The notes below the pieces were generated by a model. That model saw only the letters and a program-made list of their open reading frames with translations. It searched no databases and was not told the DNA's origin. A DNA stretch of 64,000 nucleotides, from the NCBI GenBank assembly GCA_025084515.1, contig JAJAGP010000770.1, positions 1 through 64,000 of the forward strand, in the 5' to 3' direction. Numbering within the stretch: position 1 is the first letter of the stretch; each line of letters starts with the position of its first letter. Origin of the DNA: Ancistrus triradiatus. Lineage: Eukaryota; Chordata; Actinopteri; Siluriformes; Loricariidae. The translations under genes were made by a program, and so were the position numbers. Below, piece after piece: positions 31,707 through 43,700 of the stretch.

Positions 31707-34700
31707 GTAAGCACACCAACCAAGAATCAGTTTGATTTATAGTTCAACTTAAATCTGTCGGTGCTTGTGAATTGTTAACCTTATTCCTGCAACATTGGAA
31801 AACAATAGTCATTTTGAAAGTCAAATACACCCTGCTCTTAAAGGGACCCTCTCTGTTTTTCATGTTTGATTATTTCATGCCAAGCAAGGAGCCCAGGCTT
31901 ATCTGAGGGCTGAAGTTGTGCAACTTGTGCAATGCTGGATATCTACATACAGATGGAAGGCAATTATTATACAACCTAGCAAAACATACTCTATATGTTA
32001 AATAATAACAGAGTGAGTAGTGAGCCATTGTGGGACTCTGAAAGGATGGAGGGAGACGTCTTTAATGAGTAGCACAGAAAGGGGAATGATTTAACAGAAA
32101 TATACATACAGCAATGTGTTAAAGGCTTTTTCTTGCGTAAAAACTGTACTCAGTGCGAATAGGCCTTTACACACGGAAAAAAAACATTTTTCAGTGTGAA
32201 GGACGACGTTAATACATGTGTTCTTTTTCAAAATTTGGCGTGCATTTTTTTCGTCCATAAAAATCTGACTCGGTGTGAAAATGCCCAAAATTCGTAAATA
32301 ATGACACATGCCACAAATAAGTGAAACATGAAGCATGTTTTTTGTTTCCCACATGCCTGTATGTGACAGTAATGCTTGAAACTATCTAAATGATACAACT
32401 ATCCAAACACCTTGTTAATGTTACCCTCTACCAATTACAGACATCCCACCCTGCAAAACACTCTTTTCAGAGAGGTAGCATTAAGAACTGTTAAACTCAC
32501 CTCAGCATGACGCTAAACTCAATTAGTGAAGACGATAGACATATATACATAGGTGCCACATTGGCCGCTTCAGCTACGATACGTCAACGCATCCACCATA
32601 TTGGTCCAGGCAAGACGGGCTCTAAACAAATACAAGTAAACAGGGGATCTGTGCTTTTCTTGATAAAAAGCACAATAAAATATGTATGGTAGCCTTGTGG
32701 TTAAGGTACTGGACTATGGACCATAAGGTCCAGGGTTAAAATCCCCCTTCTGCCAAGCTGCCACAGTTGGGTGTTTCAGTATCAGTTGTAAGTCACTCTG
32801 GATAAGGTTGTCTGCTAAATAACATAAATGTAATGTGGGCAGGGTATTGGGTTATCAATGATGCTTTCATATGGCTATTACAGTTTGTTTTGCAACACTT
32901 TTTGCACTGTTGGCCAAATTACACGTTCTGTTCTTTTTGTAAATGAAATGAGTGTAACATGGGGCACCCTGGTGAGCCTCTGAGACAAGTCGCAAGTCTC
33001 TGCTGAGGTGGAAACACACCAGGAAATGCACATCCAGAAACCTCATAAAGCACAACCAAACTTTTAACGGTGGCAGTAAGCAAAATACGACTCACCTCTC
33101 CCGAGACAGACAGACAGACATCACCTCTCCCGAGGTGGAATATGAACCAGAGTTGCTCATTTGAAAGAGCACTGACTCACAGTGCTGAAGTTCTGGAGTT
33201 TGGATTCTGAATGAAAATGCACTAAACTGGGTTGTTTTTCATTTCACTGGCATGTTTCTTAATTTCAATAGGCAAAATATTTTTTATTGTGACATATTAA
33301 TTAAATAAGTAGACATCTGTTACTTGCATTCGTATTCACCCTCGTGGATCAATACTTGGTCTCACCACTTGCTGCAATTACAGAGAAGTTACACAAACAA
33401 ACATAAATCACATTTCTGTAAAGGTTAATGCAAACATTTCAAAACACTGTTCAAATAAATTGAAATATGCCTCTTCTGATGTGTTTCTAGTGTTTTCACT
33501 GATCCTTCTCTATAAGATTAAGAAAGCATGTCATATGGCATGAGGTCAGTGGTTAAAATACTGTACTGTTCTTATCTGCAGGCCATGGTGAGGACGAATC
33601 GATCTACTGTCAGTGGATTCTTCCTGGCTGGTCGGAGCATGGTCTGGTGGCCGGTAAGTTTTTCCCCTGGCAGCTGAGACCTGGATTTGATTCTGTAAAT
33701 ATCAGGGATGGACAGTAACGAAGTGCTTTTACTTGAGTACTGTACTTAGGTATGCTTTTTGAGTGTCTCTTCTTTACTGGAGTGCTATACTGTTTGGAAA
33801 TTTATGACTTAAGACAAATATTGTACATTTCACACCACTACATTTCTATGGATGTCCTCGCTACTTGTTACTTTGAAGCTTCAAAAGTCAATAAAAGTTT
33901 TTTTTTTTTTCTTTTCTAAAATCAGATTTTTCAAAGGTGACACTTAAAGATAGCCCATTAAGAATCGGTATAATAGGGTCACGTCAAGTTCATGATTCCT
34001 CAGCAAGGTAGGTTTTTAGCTGAGCTTTGAAAGAAGAGAGTGCAGAACAAATATGTACACGTGGCATTACCTAGGTGCCATGACATTAAAGAGAATAATC
34101 TGAATCTTGGCACGGACAACAGATTTTTATCAGTAGACCTGAGTGATTGTGCAGGACTAGATAGCCAGGTGCCAGACCGGGCGATTAGTAATTTATCCAG
34201 CCCTTACTGTGCTAGCCTTGGCACAGTGTATACGAGCTGTTAAAAGCTCCATATAAATAATATCAAGTCAGATTAGGGGTTCCACTGAACTAAAAAAGGT
34301 TTACAGCTCTAAAAGCCGCCAGCAGTAGATTCCTCTGCCATAAAGACTAATGAAGATTGAAAAGCTTATTTGAAAGAAAGTCTGGAGGTAACTATGTTCT
34401 GTCCTGTTAAAACTGATAAATCGATAGCAAGCTGCCTCCAGAATGTTGACACTGCTGGACATTGCCAAAAATTATGCAAAAAGGTTTAGAGTTCCAAGAA
34501 GTCAAGTGCATATGGTACCTTTTCAGAGGAGTTAAATAAACTCTGTGATGATGTTTATTTTATAAGGAGATATTTGGTTTAAAAATACTTTCTTGTGTGA
34601 ATTATGCAAAAAAAAATCGTATTTTTACTCAACTAATAATGTTTGATTGATTAGTTTTATTCTAACATTAGGAATGACCAAAATATCTATGTTGTACAAG

Positions 34701-37700
34701 TCCCATGCTGAAAACATCCATTCTTGAGGGACACCACGAAGGCTAGGTTCTGCATTTAGGGGACCCTGTGACGGACTGATGCAATGCGGGCATCAAATTC
34801 TGAATTGGGCTCCAAACCCTCCCCTGTGACCCTGACCAGGATGAAAATAGGATGCTTTTTTTTGCAAAATATCTGCTTGAAGCCAGCTCATGAAGCAACA
34901 CATTTTATCTATCAATATAAAACTGCTTCTGCTTCATGAAACAGTCGTACAGTTGTTGCAGACCTATTGAGTCAATGCTTCCAGACAATCCGAGTGCGAT
35001 GCTTCCTTCTGTTACTCAATCGTACTAAATCTTTTTGTAGCTTTTATCCTCGAACGATTATTGTTACTCATCAACCATAAGTTCATCAGTTCAATAATAA
35101 AATTTGAAGTGCCCTGATTGCACCCATCCACTGATTAAATCATTATAATATTGCTTAATTATTCAGTCACGACCTTCTGAACTACTGATCTTTAGATTCA
35201 CCATATGTGCTTTAGTGAAGTAATGATTGTAAGGAGTTGTATAAGATGCCGCTGTCTCTAATCATTAACTGCTTTCCTCTGCAGATCGGAGCGTCTCTGT
35301 TTGCCAGTAACATTGGCAGCGTGCATTTTGTGGGCCTGGCAGGGACCGCGGCAGCTGCAGGAATTGCCATCGGAGGGTTTGAATGGAATGTGAGTACAAA
35401 CACAAGATCACTGAGTCTGTATTCGAATAGCCAAAGAAAAGAACCATTCTACAGTTTTGTTAATTTATAACCAAGTCTATACACAACTAACTAACTACAG
35501 TGGAAAGTCGGAACTCAAATCTTCAGATTTGTTCGAAGTCAGAATCCGATTTACATTTACAGCATTTAGCAGATGCTCTTACCCAGAGTGACTTACAAAT
35601 TTCAGTCTTTGTCAAATGTCCCCCTTTAAAGCCCAATTTGGCATCCCGCACCCCCTCTTCCCTGACCAATAGGAAGAGGCGAGGGTTCAGTCGGCCAAGC
35701 AGCTCATCCAGCGTTACCTATGAGCCTGGCTTAGGCCTAGGATATCCCTCAGACAAGGTGTTGAGACTAACCGTAAGCGCAGGCCAGCACACTCCTACCA
35801 GCCCGGACAGTGGGTGTGGTTGGCCACCCGGGACCTTCCTCTCAAGGGGGAATCGAGCAAGCTGGCACCCAGATACATGGGCCCATTTAAGGTGATCTGG
35901 TGCATTAACCTGTCAGGAGGCGTGCACCGATGCCGCCTGATGCTGGAGGCCGGAAAAAGCCCAACAATCGTAAAAAGGCCGGCAGCAGGGCACTCACCGT
36001 CAACGCACTACCAACGTCATTAGGGCATATAAGGCGCCTCTAAAGTGGTGCTCTCCGTCGCAGCCACAGCTTATTTGTAGTCAGCAATGCTGCCGTTCTG
36101 ACGGTAGTAATTGTACCCGCTCCACTTACCTTCACACTTCTTTGACCTTATCCAGGCAGGGAAAAAGGTAGGCTAGCCCTTTAAAGTGGGTCAGCACATA
36201 CTCTTGTCACTCATTAATATGTAATACTGAATCATTTTCCTCAATAAATAAATGACCAAGTATAATATTTTTGTCTCATTTGTTTAACTGGGTTCTCAGG
36301 ACTGTAGGTGTAACTCATAGATAAATGATATGTAAGAGTTATACAGTATATTCTTCCTATTTTAGGCTCTGGTTATGATGGTCATTCTAGGATGGCTCTT
36401 CGTCCCCATCTACATCAAGGCTGGGGTATGTATTTACTTTTCAAGTCCATTTACAAAAATTTCTGTTTTCTGAGATGTTCCTCCATGGCTTATTTTTGCT
36501 ATTCATGTATTGCAAACAGCACGAGCTGAAGAGCTTCCAAACTGAATACATGTCTGTGACTGAAATAAGTAGAGACTTTTTAGTTGATGCTTCTAATATT
36601 AGTGCCAAGTAAAAAGCAAAAATGTGATTCATCTCTGCTCTTCAGTAATGTTCTCTTGTTAGACTACAGAGCACCTAAGATACTCTGAGCTTACTGACTC
36701 TGATAACCGTGATACTCTTTATCATGTTTATTTGTGGTGAAACAGTTTACAAAATGCTTCACTTATCTCTTATCTCTTGTATCTCTCTCTCTAGCTTACT
36801 GAATTTGTTCTTGTTGTCTGGTGGTGTGCAGGTGGTCACCATGCCCGAGTATCTGAAGAAGCGTTTCGGGGGTCAGCGTATCAGTTTCTATCTGTCCGTA
36901 CTCTCGCTCTTCCTCTACATCTTCACCAAGATTTCTGTGAGTAGACCTTACCAGCTACTGCAGCTACAGCATCTGCACACTTGTGCCACCAGCAAGTGGC
37001 CACCACTCTCCCCTCACAGGTGCATCCAGGCGCACCTGATTAGTAAAACTATTTATAGGGGCGTGATGGCGGCGTGCCTTGTCGCAATGTCCGACTTCGC
37101 TGCCTTTTTGCTGTTCAGCATATCTCTAGGTGGTAAATCATTTTTGGCTTGGTTAGGCTTAGAGGTAGACTGATCTCGCAACAGGAGGTCGTCCACGTAG
37201 GGTTTGGAGACCCGAGGTAAGGAAGGGATTAGTTGCTAGAGTAGGATAAGTGATTTCCTCTTCGGCTACTCTTCTTCCTCATATTCTTTCCAGCGATCAC
37301 TGTTGCACAATCGCTTTCGTGCTCCACTCTTTCCCTTCCTCTCTCGCTCTGTGCCCCAGCGAGTATATTTCACTCTATATGCCTCTAGCACAAGCCCACG
37401 CACTACAGCGTTTCACTTATTAAGCGCTGCTTGGTGTCTGCTTGGGGGGAGGGACCCGTCCACATGCCTCCTCAATCTCACTCATGGCTTTCATACTGCA
37501 GTCGATTACATAGTCAACTACCGCACTTTGGCCATGGAGAGCGGTTGGGAGAAAGGATCGCTTATGGTGATCTTTAAAAGAGATTTGAATGACAGAATCA
37601 AGGATGAGCTGGCCACCCGCGACCCCAGACAGCGAGCAAGGGATCGGGCGGTCACCACCCCATCAGCTTTGGCTTCCAGGTCTAATTACTATGGCCCCAC

Positions 37701-40700
37701 TGCTAGTGCCGCTGTTTTCGAGGCCGCTGAGCCCATGGAACTGGGTGAGGCTGGCATCGAGCACGCCGGTGGCAAACGACCCAGAACTCCATTTGGCCCT
37801 CCTCATCGCCCACCGGGAATGGATTCTTCTTCGTAGGCAAGAAGGACAGCTCCCTACAACCCTGTGTCGATTACTGGGGCCTCAACTGCATCATGGTCAA
37901 GGATAGATACCCTCTGCCACTCATGTCATCTGCGTTTGAGGCACTACAAAAGGCCAGCGTGTTCACAAAGCTGGCCCTACGTAGTGCCTACAACCTCGTT
38001 CTCATTCGTCAGGGGGATGAGTGGAAGATGGCCTTTCTCACGCCTTTGGGCCATTATGAATGCCTGGTCATGTCCTTTAGCTTGATGAACACTCCGGCTG
38101 TCTTCCAGCGACTCATCAATAACGTACTGCGGCAGGCCTTCGTATACCTCGGCGACATCCTTAGCTATAGCAACACTCTTGAGAAGCACGTCAGCCACAT
38201 GAGAAGGGTTCTCCGCCTTTGTCAAACTGTAGAAATCGGTTTTCCATGCGCATTCCGTTACCTTTCTAGGGTTCATTATTTCCAGAGGCACCCTGCGCAT
38301 GGATCCGTCCAAGATCCTAGTCATGGCCGACTGGCACCAACCCTTCTCCATCCGCCTTGTCCAGAGCGGAGGGAGTTTGGCAACTTTTACCGCCGAGTTG
38401 TATGGAATTTCGGCATGGTGGCTGCGCCTTTAACAGCGCTCACCCACAAAACCCCAGGTCCTTTCCACTAGACGCAAGAGGCCCAGGAGGCTTTCGTTAA
38501 GGTCAAGGAATTGCTCACCACCACCCCGGTGCTGACCTTCCCTGACCTCGAGGAACATTTTGGCGTTGAGGTAGACACCTCTGACATCGGCGCAGGGGCC
38601 GTCCTGTCCCAGTGGACCAAGCTGGGAGGGGCTCTTCATCCCTGCATCTACTTTTCACGTCAACTTACGCTGGCCAAACGCAACCACCCGAATGTGGACC
38701 GGGAGTTGCTAGCCATCAAACTAGCTGTAGAGGAGTGCCGTCATTGGCTGGAGGGGGCTAAACACCCATTTCTTGTCTGGACAGACCACAAGAACCTGGC
38801 CTATGTACAGCAGGCCAAGAGATTGAACGCTCAATAGGCCCGGTGATTGCTATTCTTCGAGTGGTTCATCTTCACTGTCTCCTTTAGGCTGGGTTCTAAG
38901 AACGTCAAGCCTGAAGCACTGTCCAGACAATGGAAACTCCCTGCTGCCAACCCCTCGCCTGAGCCTGTCCTCCCTGTGCCCCCTGGGGTTTCATCCTCTC
39001 GCAACTTTGTCCAGCGTTTCCGAAACACCTGGCTTGAAGCCAGTTCCTCCCTCCAGCATAGCACGCAGGTCATGCAGCGCAGGGCAGATGTCAAGCATCG
39101 ATCCACCTCATACCGGCCCGGTCAGCGGGTCTGGCTGTCCACCAGGTCTGGCTGGGCCTTTTCTTTAGTGGAGAGTCCATCAAGCTGGCACCCAGGTGTG
39201 TGGGGTTGTTCAAGGTGCTCAGGCGCATCACCCCAGTCATGTGCACCCTACGTTCCAGGCATCTCGTCTCAATCCGTTCCTCTATCAGGTCACTCCCCCC
39301 ACCAGCCAACCTCCTGCCCCTCGAAACATATGTTGTGGTCTGGCTTACATGGTGCGCAGGCTTCTAGGCTGCTGGGGGGGGGCACCATGCCCCTCCTCAC
39401 AGGTGCATCCAGGCGCACCTCATTATTAAAACTATTCATAGGGGCGTGATGGCAGCGTGCCTTTGCTGCCTGTTCAAGGTATCTCTAGGTGGTAAACTAT
39501 TGTTCGGCCCGGTTAGGCTTAGAGGTAGACTGATCTCGCAATAAGAGGTCGGCCATGTAGGGTTCAGAGACTCGAGGCAAGGTAATGATTAGTCGCTAGA
39601 GTAGGATACCATCATAAGTGATGTCTGCGTTTCGCGCTCCATTCTCTCCCTCCCTACTTTACTCTATACGCTCCTATCTCCCCTCAGTTTTATGGTGAAT
39701 CATAACATTATCTCATTCTAATAAGTCCATCTATCTCTCTTTCGGTCTCTCCACCAGGCTGATATGTACTCTGGAGCCATCTTTATAAACCAGGCTTTGA
39801 AGATGAACATCTACCTGGCTGTCGTCTTGTTACTGCTGATCACTGCACTCTACACCGTCACAGGTATGACCCAAACCGCCAGTGCTGCTCTCAGAGGCAG
39901 GACAGGTTCATTCTCTCACCCGAGCATTCCTAATTCAGATCAAAACAGGTCATGATTAGCCCATGAGCCAAGGCAAGTGCATTTAGGCGTTTAGGTTATG
40001 CCCATGGAAAAATCGAATGTTACAGTATCTCCTGAGAAAAGTTTGCAGAGAGTAAAGTACAGACTTTGTTATGTTGATTGTTTTCAGAAGAAAACGCATT
40101 CATGCATGATATTGTTCTGGCACATCTCTGAAACATCAGAGCTAAATAAGCATGCACAATGGAAAGGTCCATTACCAAACTGTAACCCTGAGAAATTGCT
40201 TTGGTCCTGACACTTTTTGCATCAAGTTACCATTAAAAATAGGCAAAACTCCAGACAGGGTGCCAATCCATCACTGCGTACGCACACTGGGACATGTCTA
40301 GATACTCCAGTTGACCTAAAGCATGTCTTTGAAATGTGTGACGATACCGCAGTTTCTGAAGAACATGCAAACTCTACACCGTCAGAGTCCAGCCTGGCAA
40401 TCAAACTGGGAATCTCTTGAGCTGTAAGGTGATGGCAAAAACCACTTGTGCCACCGTGACACCCTAAGACTAACGTTGCACATTACTGCATACTATGACT
40501 GATTTATAATTGATAATATGTATTCATGTAGAAATGTAAAGTTCCATTTTCAGCAGCATTACTGCAGTGGCCTAAACACATCACATGTTAATTGGTTATT
40601 AGCGAAACGTGTAATTGGATTTGTTTAGCTGAAAGCTAAAATAATTTAAATAAAATAATTTAAAAACATCTTACAAGAAACTGCTTTCCCAAGAAACACA

Positions 40701-43700
40701 ACAGCCTGTTGTTGTTTTGTTATGAAGGTTAATTCTGTTCATCAGATTTCCCAGAAGCTGGTGGTGGTTTGGAACTGTTTTGCTGCATCTGGGCAGGACG
40801 GCTTGCCATCATTGATGGAACAATGAATTCTGAATGATATCAGAGAATTCTAATGGAGAATGTCAGGACATCTGTCCATGAACTGAATCTCAAGAGAAGG
40901 TGGGTCATGCAGCAAGACAATGACCCTAAGCACACAAGCCGTTCTACCAAAGAATGGTTATAGAAGAATAAAGTTCATGTTTGGAATGGCCAAGTCAAAG
41001 TCCTGACCTTAATCCAATGGAAATGTTGTGGAAGGACCTGAAGTGAGCAGCTAATGTGAGGGAAACCCACCAACATCCCAGAGTTAAAGCTGTTCTGTAC
41101 AGAGGAATGGGCTAAAATTCCTCCAAGCCGGTGGTGCAGGGACTGATCAACAGTTACAGGAAACGTTTAGCTGCAGTTATTGCTGCACAGGGGGTCACAC
41201 CAGATACTGAAAGCAAAGGTTCACATACTTTTGCCACTCACTAATATGTAATACTGGATCATTTTCCTCAGTAAATAAATGACCAAGTATAATATTTTTG
41301 TCTCATTTGTTTAACGGGGTTCTCTTTATCTACTTTTAGGACTTGTGTGAAAATCTGATGATGATATTTATGCAGAAGTATAGAACATTCTAAAGGGTTC
41401 ACAAACTTTCAACCACCTCTGTATGTACAAAGGTCTAATGGCGAACCAGAAGATGGCGCCAAATGTCCTCAAAACTATAAAAAAATCAGATCATTTTGAC
41501 TTGTGAAGACCATTTTGTAGCTCCTTCATTCTTAATTGCATGTTTAAAAATTGTTTCAAGTTTGACTCGAAACACCGAAAGAGCCAAACGTTGGGATAGG
41601 TTAGGGTTTTAGGTGACGTTGTGTGTAGCATTAAAGACCTACAGTAATCAATCCTGGTACGTAATGGAAAGTCCTCACAACCGTAGTTTGTATTTTTGTG
41701 TTTTTGTGTGTACTCAGGTGGTCTTGCTGCGGTTATTTACACGGATACACTGCAGACAGCCATCATGGTGGTGGGATCCTTCATCCTCATGGGCTTCGGT
41801 CAGTGCAGAGCTCAAACGTCATGTCTTTATGGCAGCCATTGCTAAATCATTCACAGTCAAGTTTGTGAACCTCTAGTCTGATGTGTCCCAGTGACTGAGA
41901 TGAGACTGTAGGTGTGGCTTATAGATGCACCTGCTATATGAAAAGCACAAAGCCTGGACCTGATCTTCTCCAGAAACAAACAACAAACTGCCCTCAAATG
42001 GAAGGAAATTCAGTAGTGTCTCTGTCTCTCTTTCTCTCTACAGCGTTTGATAAAGTGGGAGGTTATGAAAACATGAAGGATCTCTACATGACTGCCATTC
42101 CATCTCAGACGGGCATAAACATCAGCTCAAACTGTTACACTCCTCGTCCCGATGCCTTTCATCTCTTCAGAGATCCAATAAAGGGAGATCTGCCATGGCC
42201 CGGGCTCGTCTTCGGCCTTTCCATCCAGGCTGCCTGGTACTTCTGCACAGACCAGGTACAGCTCTAACACACACACACACACACACACACACACTCAATC
42301 ACTGGATTCTGAGACTAAACAGTACAGATTTATGCAGTGTATATACTAAACTTATCCACTGGCTCTGGTGCCAGTGTAAACACAGGTTTGGTTTTTGTGC
42401 TTTTGTGCTTACAAAACATTCTTCCAATAGCCTTCTGGCTCGTCCACGTGATCTTTAGAAAACTGCAGATGAGCAGCAATGTTCTTTTTGGAGAGCAGTG
42501 GCTTTCTCCTTGCAACCCTACCATGCACACCATTGTTGTTCAGTGTTCTTCTGATGGTGGACTCATAAACATTAACATTAGCCAATGTGAGAGAGGCCTT
42601 CAGTTTTGAGAGTGTGTATAAACATAAGTTTGGTTCTGGTGCTCTATATAAACACAGATTTGGTGCTGGTGCTTTATGTAACCACAGATTTGGTTCTGGT
42701 GCTTTATGTAAACACAGATTTGGTTCCGGTGCTTTATTTCAGGTGATCGTGCAGCGCTGTCTCTCTGCTAAGAGCATGTCCCATGTGAAGGCTGGCTGCA
42801 TCCTGTGTGGTTACCTTAAACTTCTGCCGATGTTCCTCATGGTGTTCCCAGGCATGATCAGCCGGGTTCTTTATCCAGGTAAAGACCTAAGTGTGTGTGT
42901 GTGTATGTGCTTGTATGCCCTCTGTAAGGTCCGTGTGTGCATCTGGGTGTGGGTCAAGTTTATACAGTATATTATTGTGAGGACCAAATGTTCACACAAT
43001 GCAAGACAAACATTGTGTGTGTGTGTGTGACATCCCATCTGCATGTCATTGTGTTTTTGTAGATGAGGTAGCGTGTGTGGTGCCAGAGTTATGTAAGGAG
43101 TACTGCGCTACTGAAGTGGGCTGCACTAATATCGCCTACCCAAAACTGGTGGTGGAGCTCATGCCTAATGGTGAGCAAATGTTTCCTCAGACCTTCTGTG
43201 TCTAATGTTCTATGTATGACGTGTGTGTGTTGACTGTTAATAACTGTTTGATAATTGAAGTGATTTATGGATGCTGTTATTTTTAGACAGAGAACACGTT
43301 CTTTTGTTATTTTCCAACGCTGAGGCTGAAATGAGTAAGCTAGTTATTGTTATGCAATTTGGGTACTATATAGTTTACTTATTCATGTAAATTATGGAAA
43401 CATACCTTAATATATAAATTCATGTCAGATAACACACTCCCTTTAGTGTCATTGTTCATGAGTCACATCTTTACATACAGCGGTGCTTGAAAGTTTGTGA
43501 ACCCTTTAGAATTTTCTACATTTCTGCATAAATATGACCTAAAACATCATCAGATTTTTTAGGTCAGTCCTAAAAGTAGATAAAGAGAACCCAGTTAAAC
43601 AAATGAGACACACATATTATACTTGGTCATTTATTTATTGAGGAAAATGATCCAATATTACATATTAGTGGCAAAAGTATGTGAACCTCTAGGATTAGCA

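Larger units (their letters stand above)
36961..39725 (+). mobile_element. Ty3/Gypsy element with two LTRs in intron 5 of copy B
   Basis: Copy A has a 237-bp intron here; copy B has foreign DNA between 36961 and about 39725. Related ends at 36982-37385 and 39369-39690 share GCATCCAGGCGCACCT and GGCTTAGAGGTAGACTGATC and are read as LTRs. The inside holds gag, RT, RNase H and an integrase tail in the order of Ty3/Gypsy, all broken. LTRs differ by several indels, so it is not recent. Confidence 0.8.

Noticed and set aside
32684..32760. Possible tRNA gene
   Set aside because: Box-like motifs are degenerate, the cloverleaf cannot close, and the sequence continues into a LINE-type tail; it is a SINE.
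36709..37173. 154-codon frame running through slc5a1 copy B exon 5
   Set aside because: It joins intron, exon and LTR sequence; only 36832-36936 is coding, by homology and splice sites.
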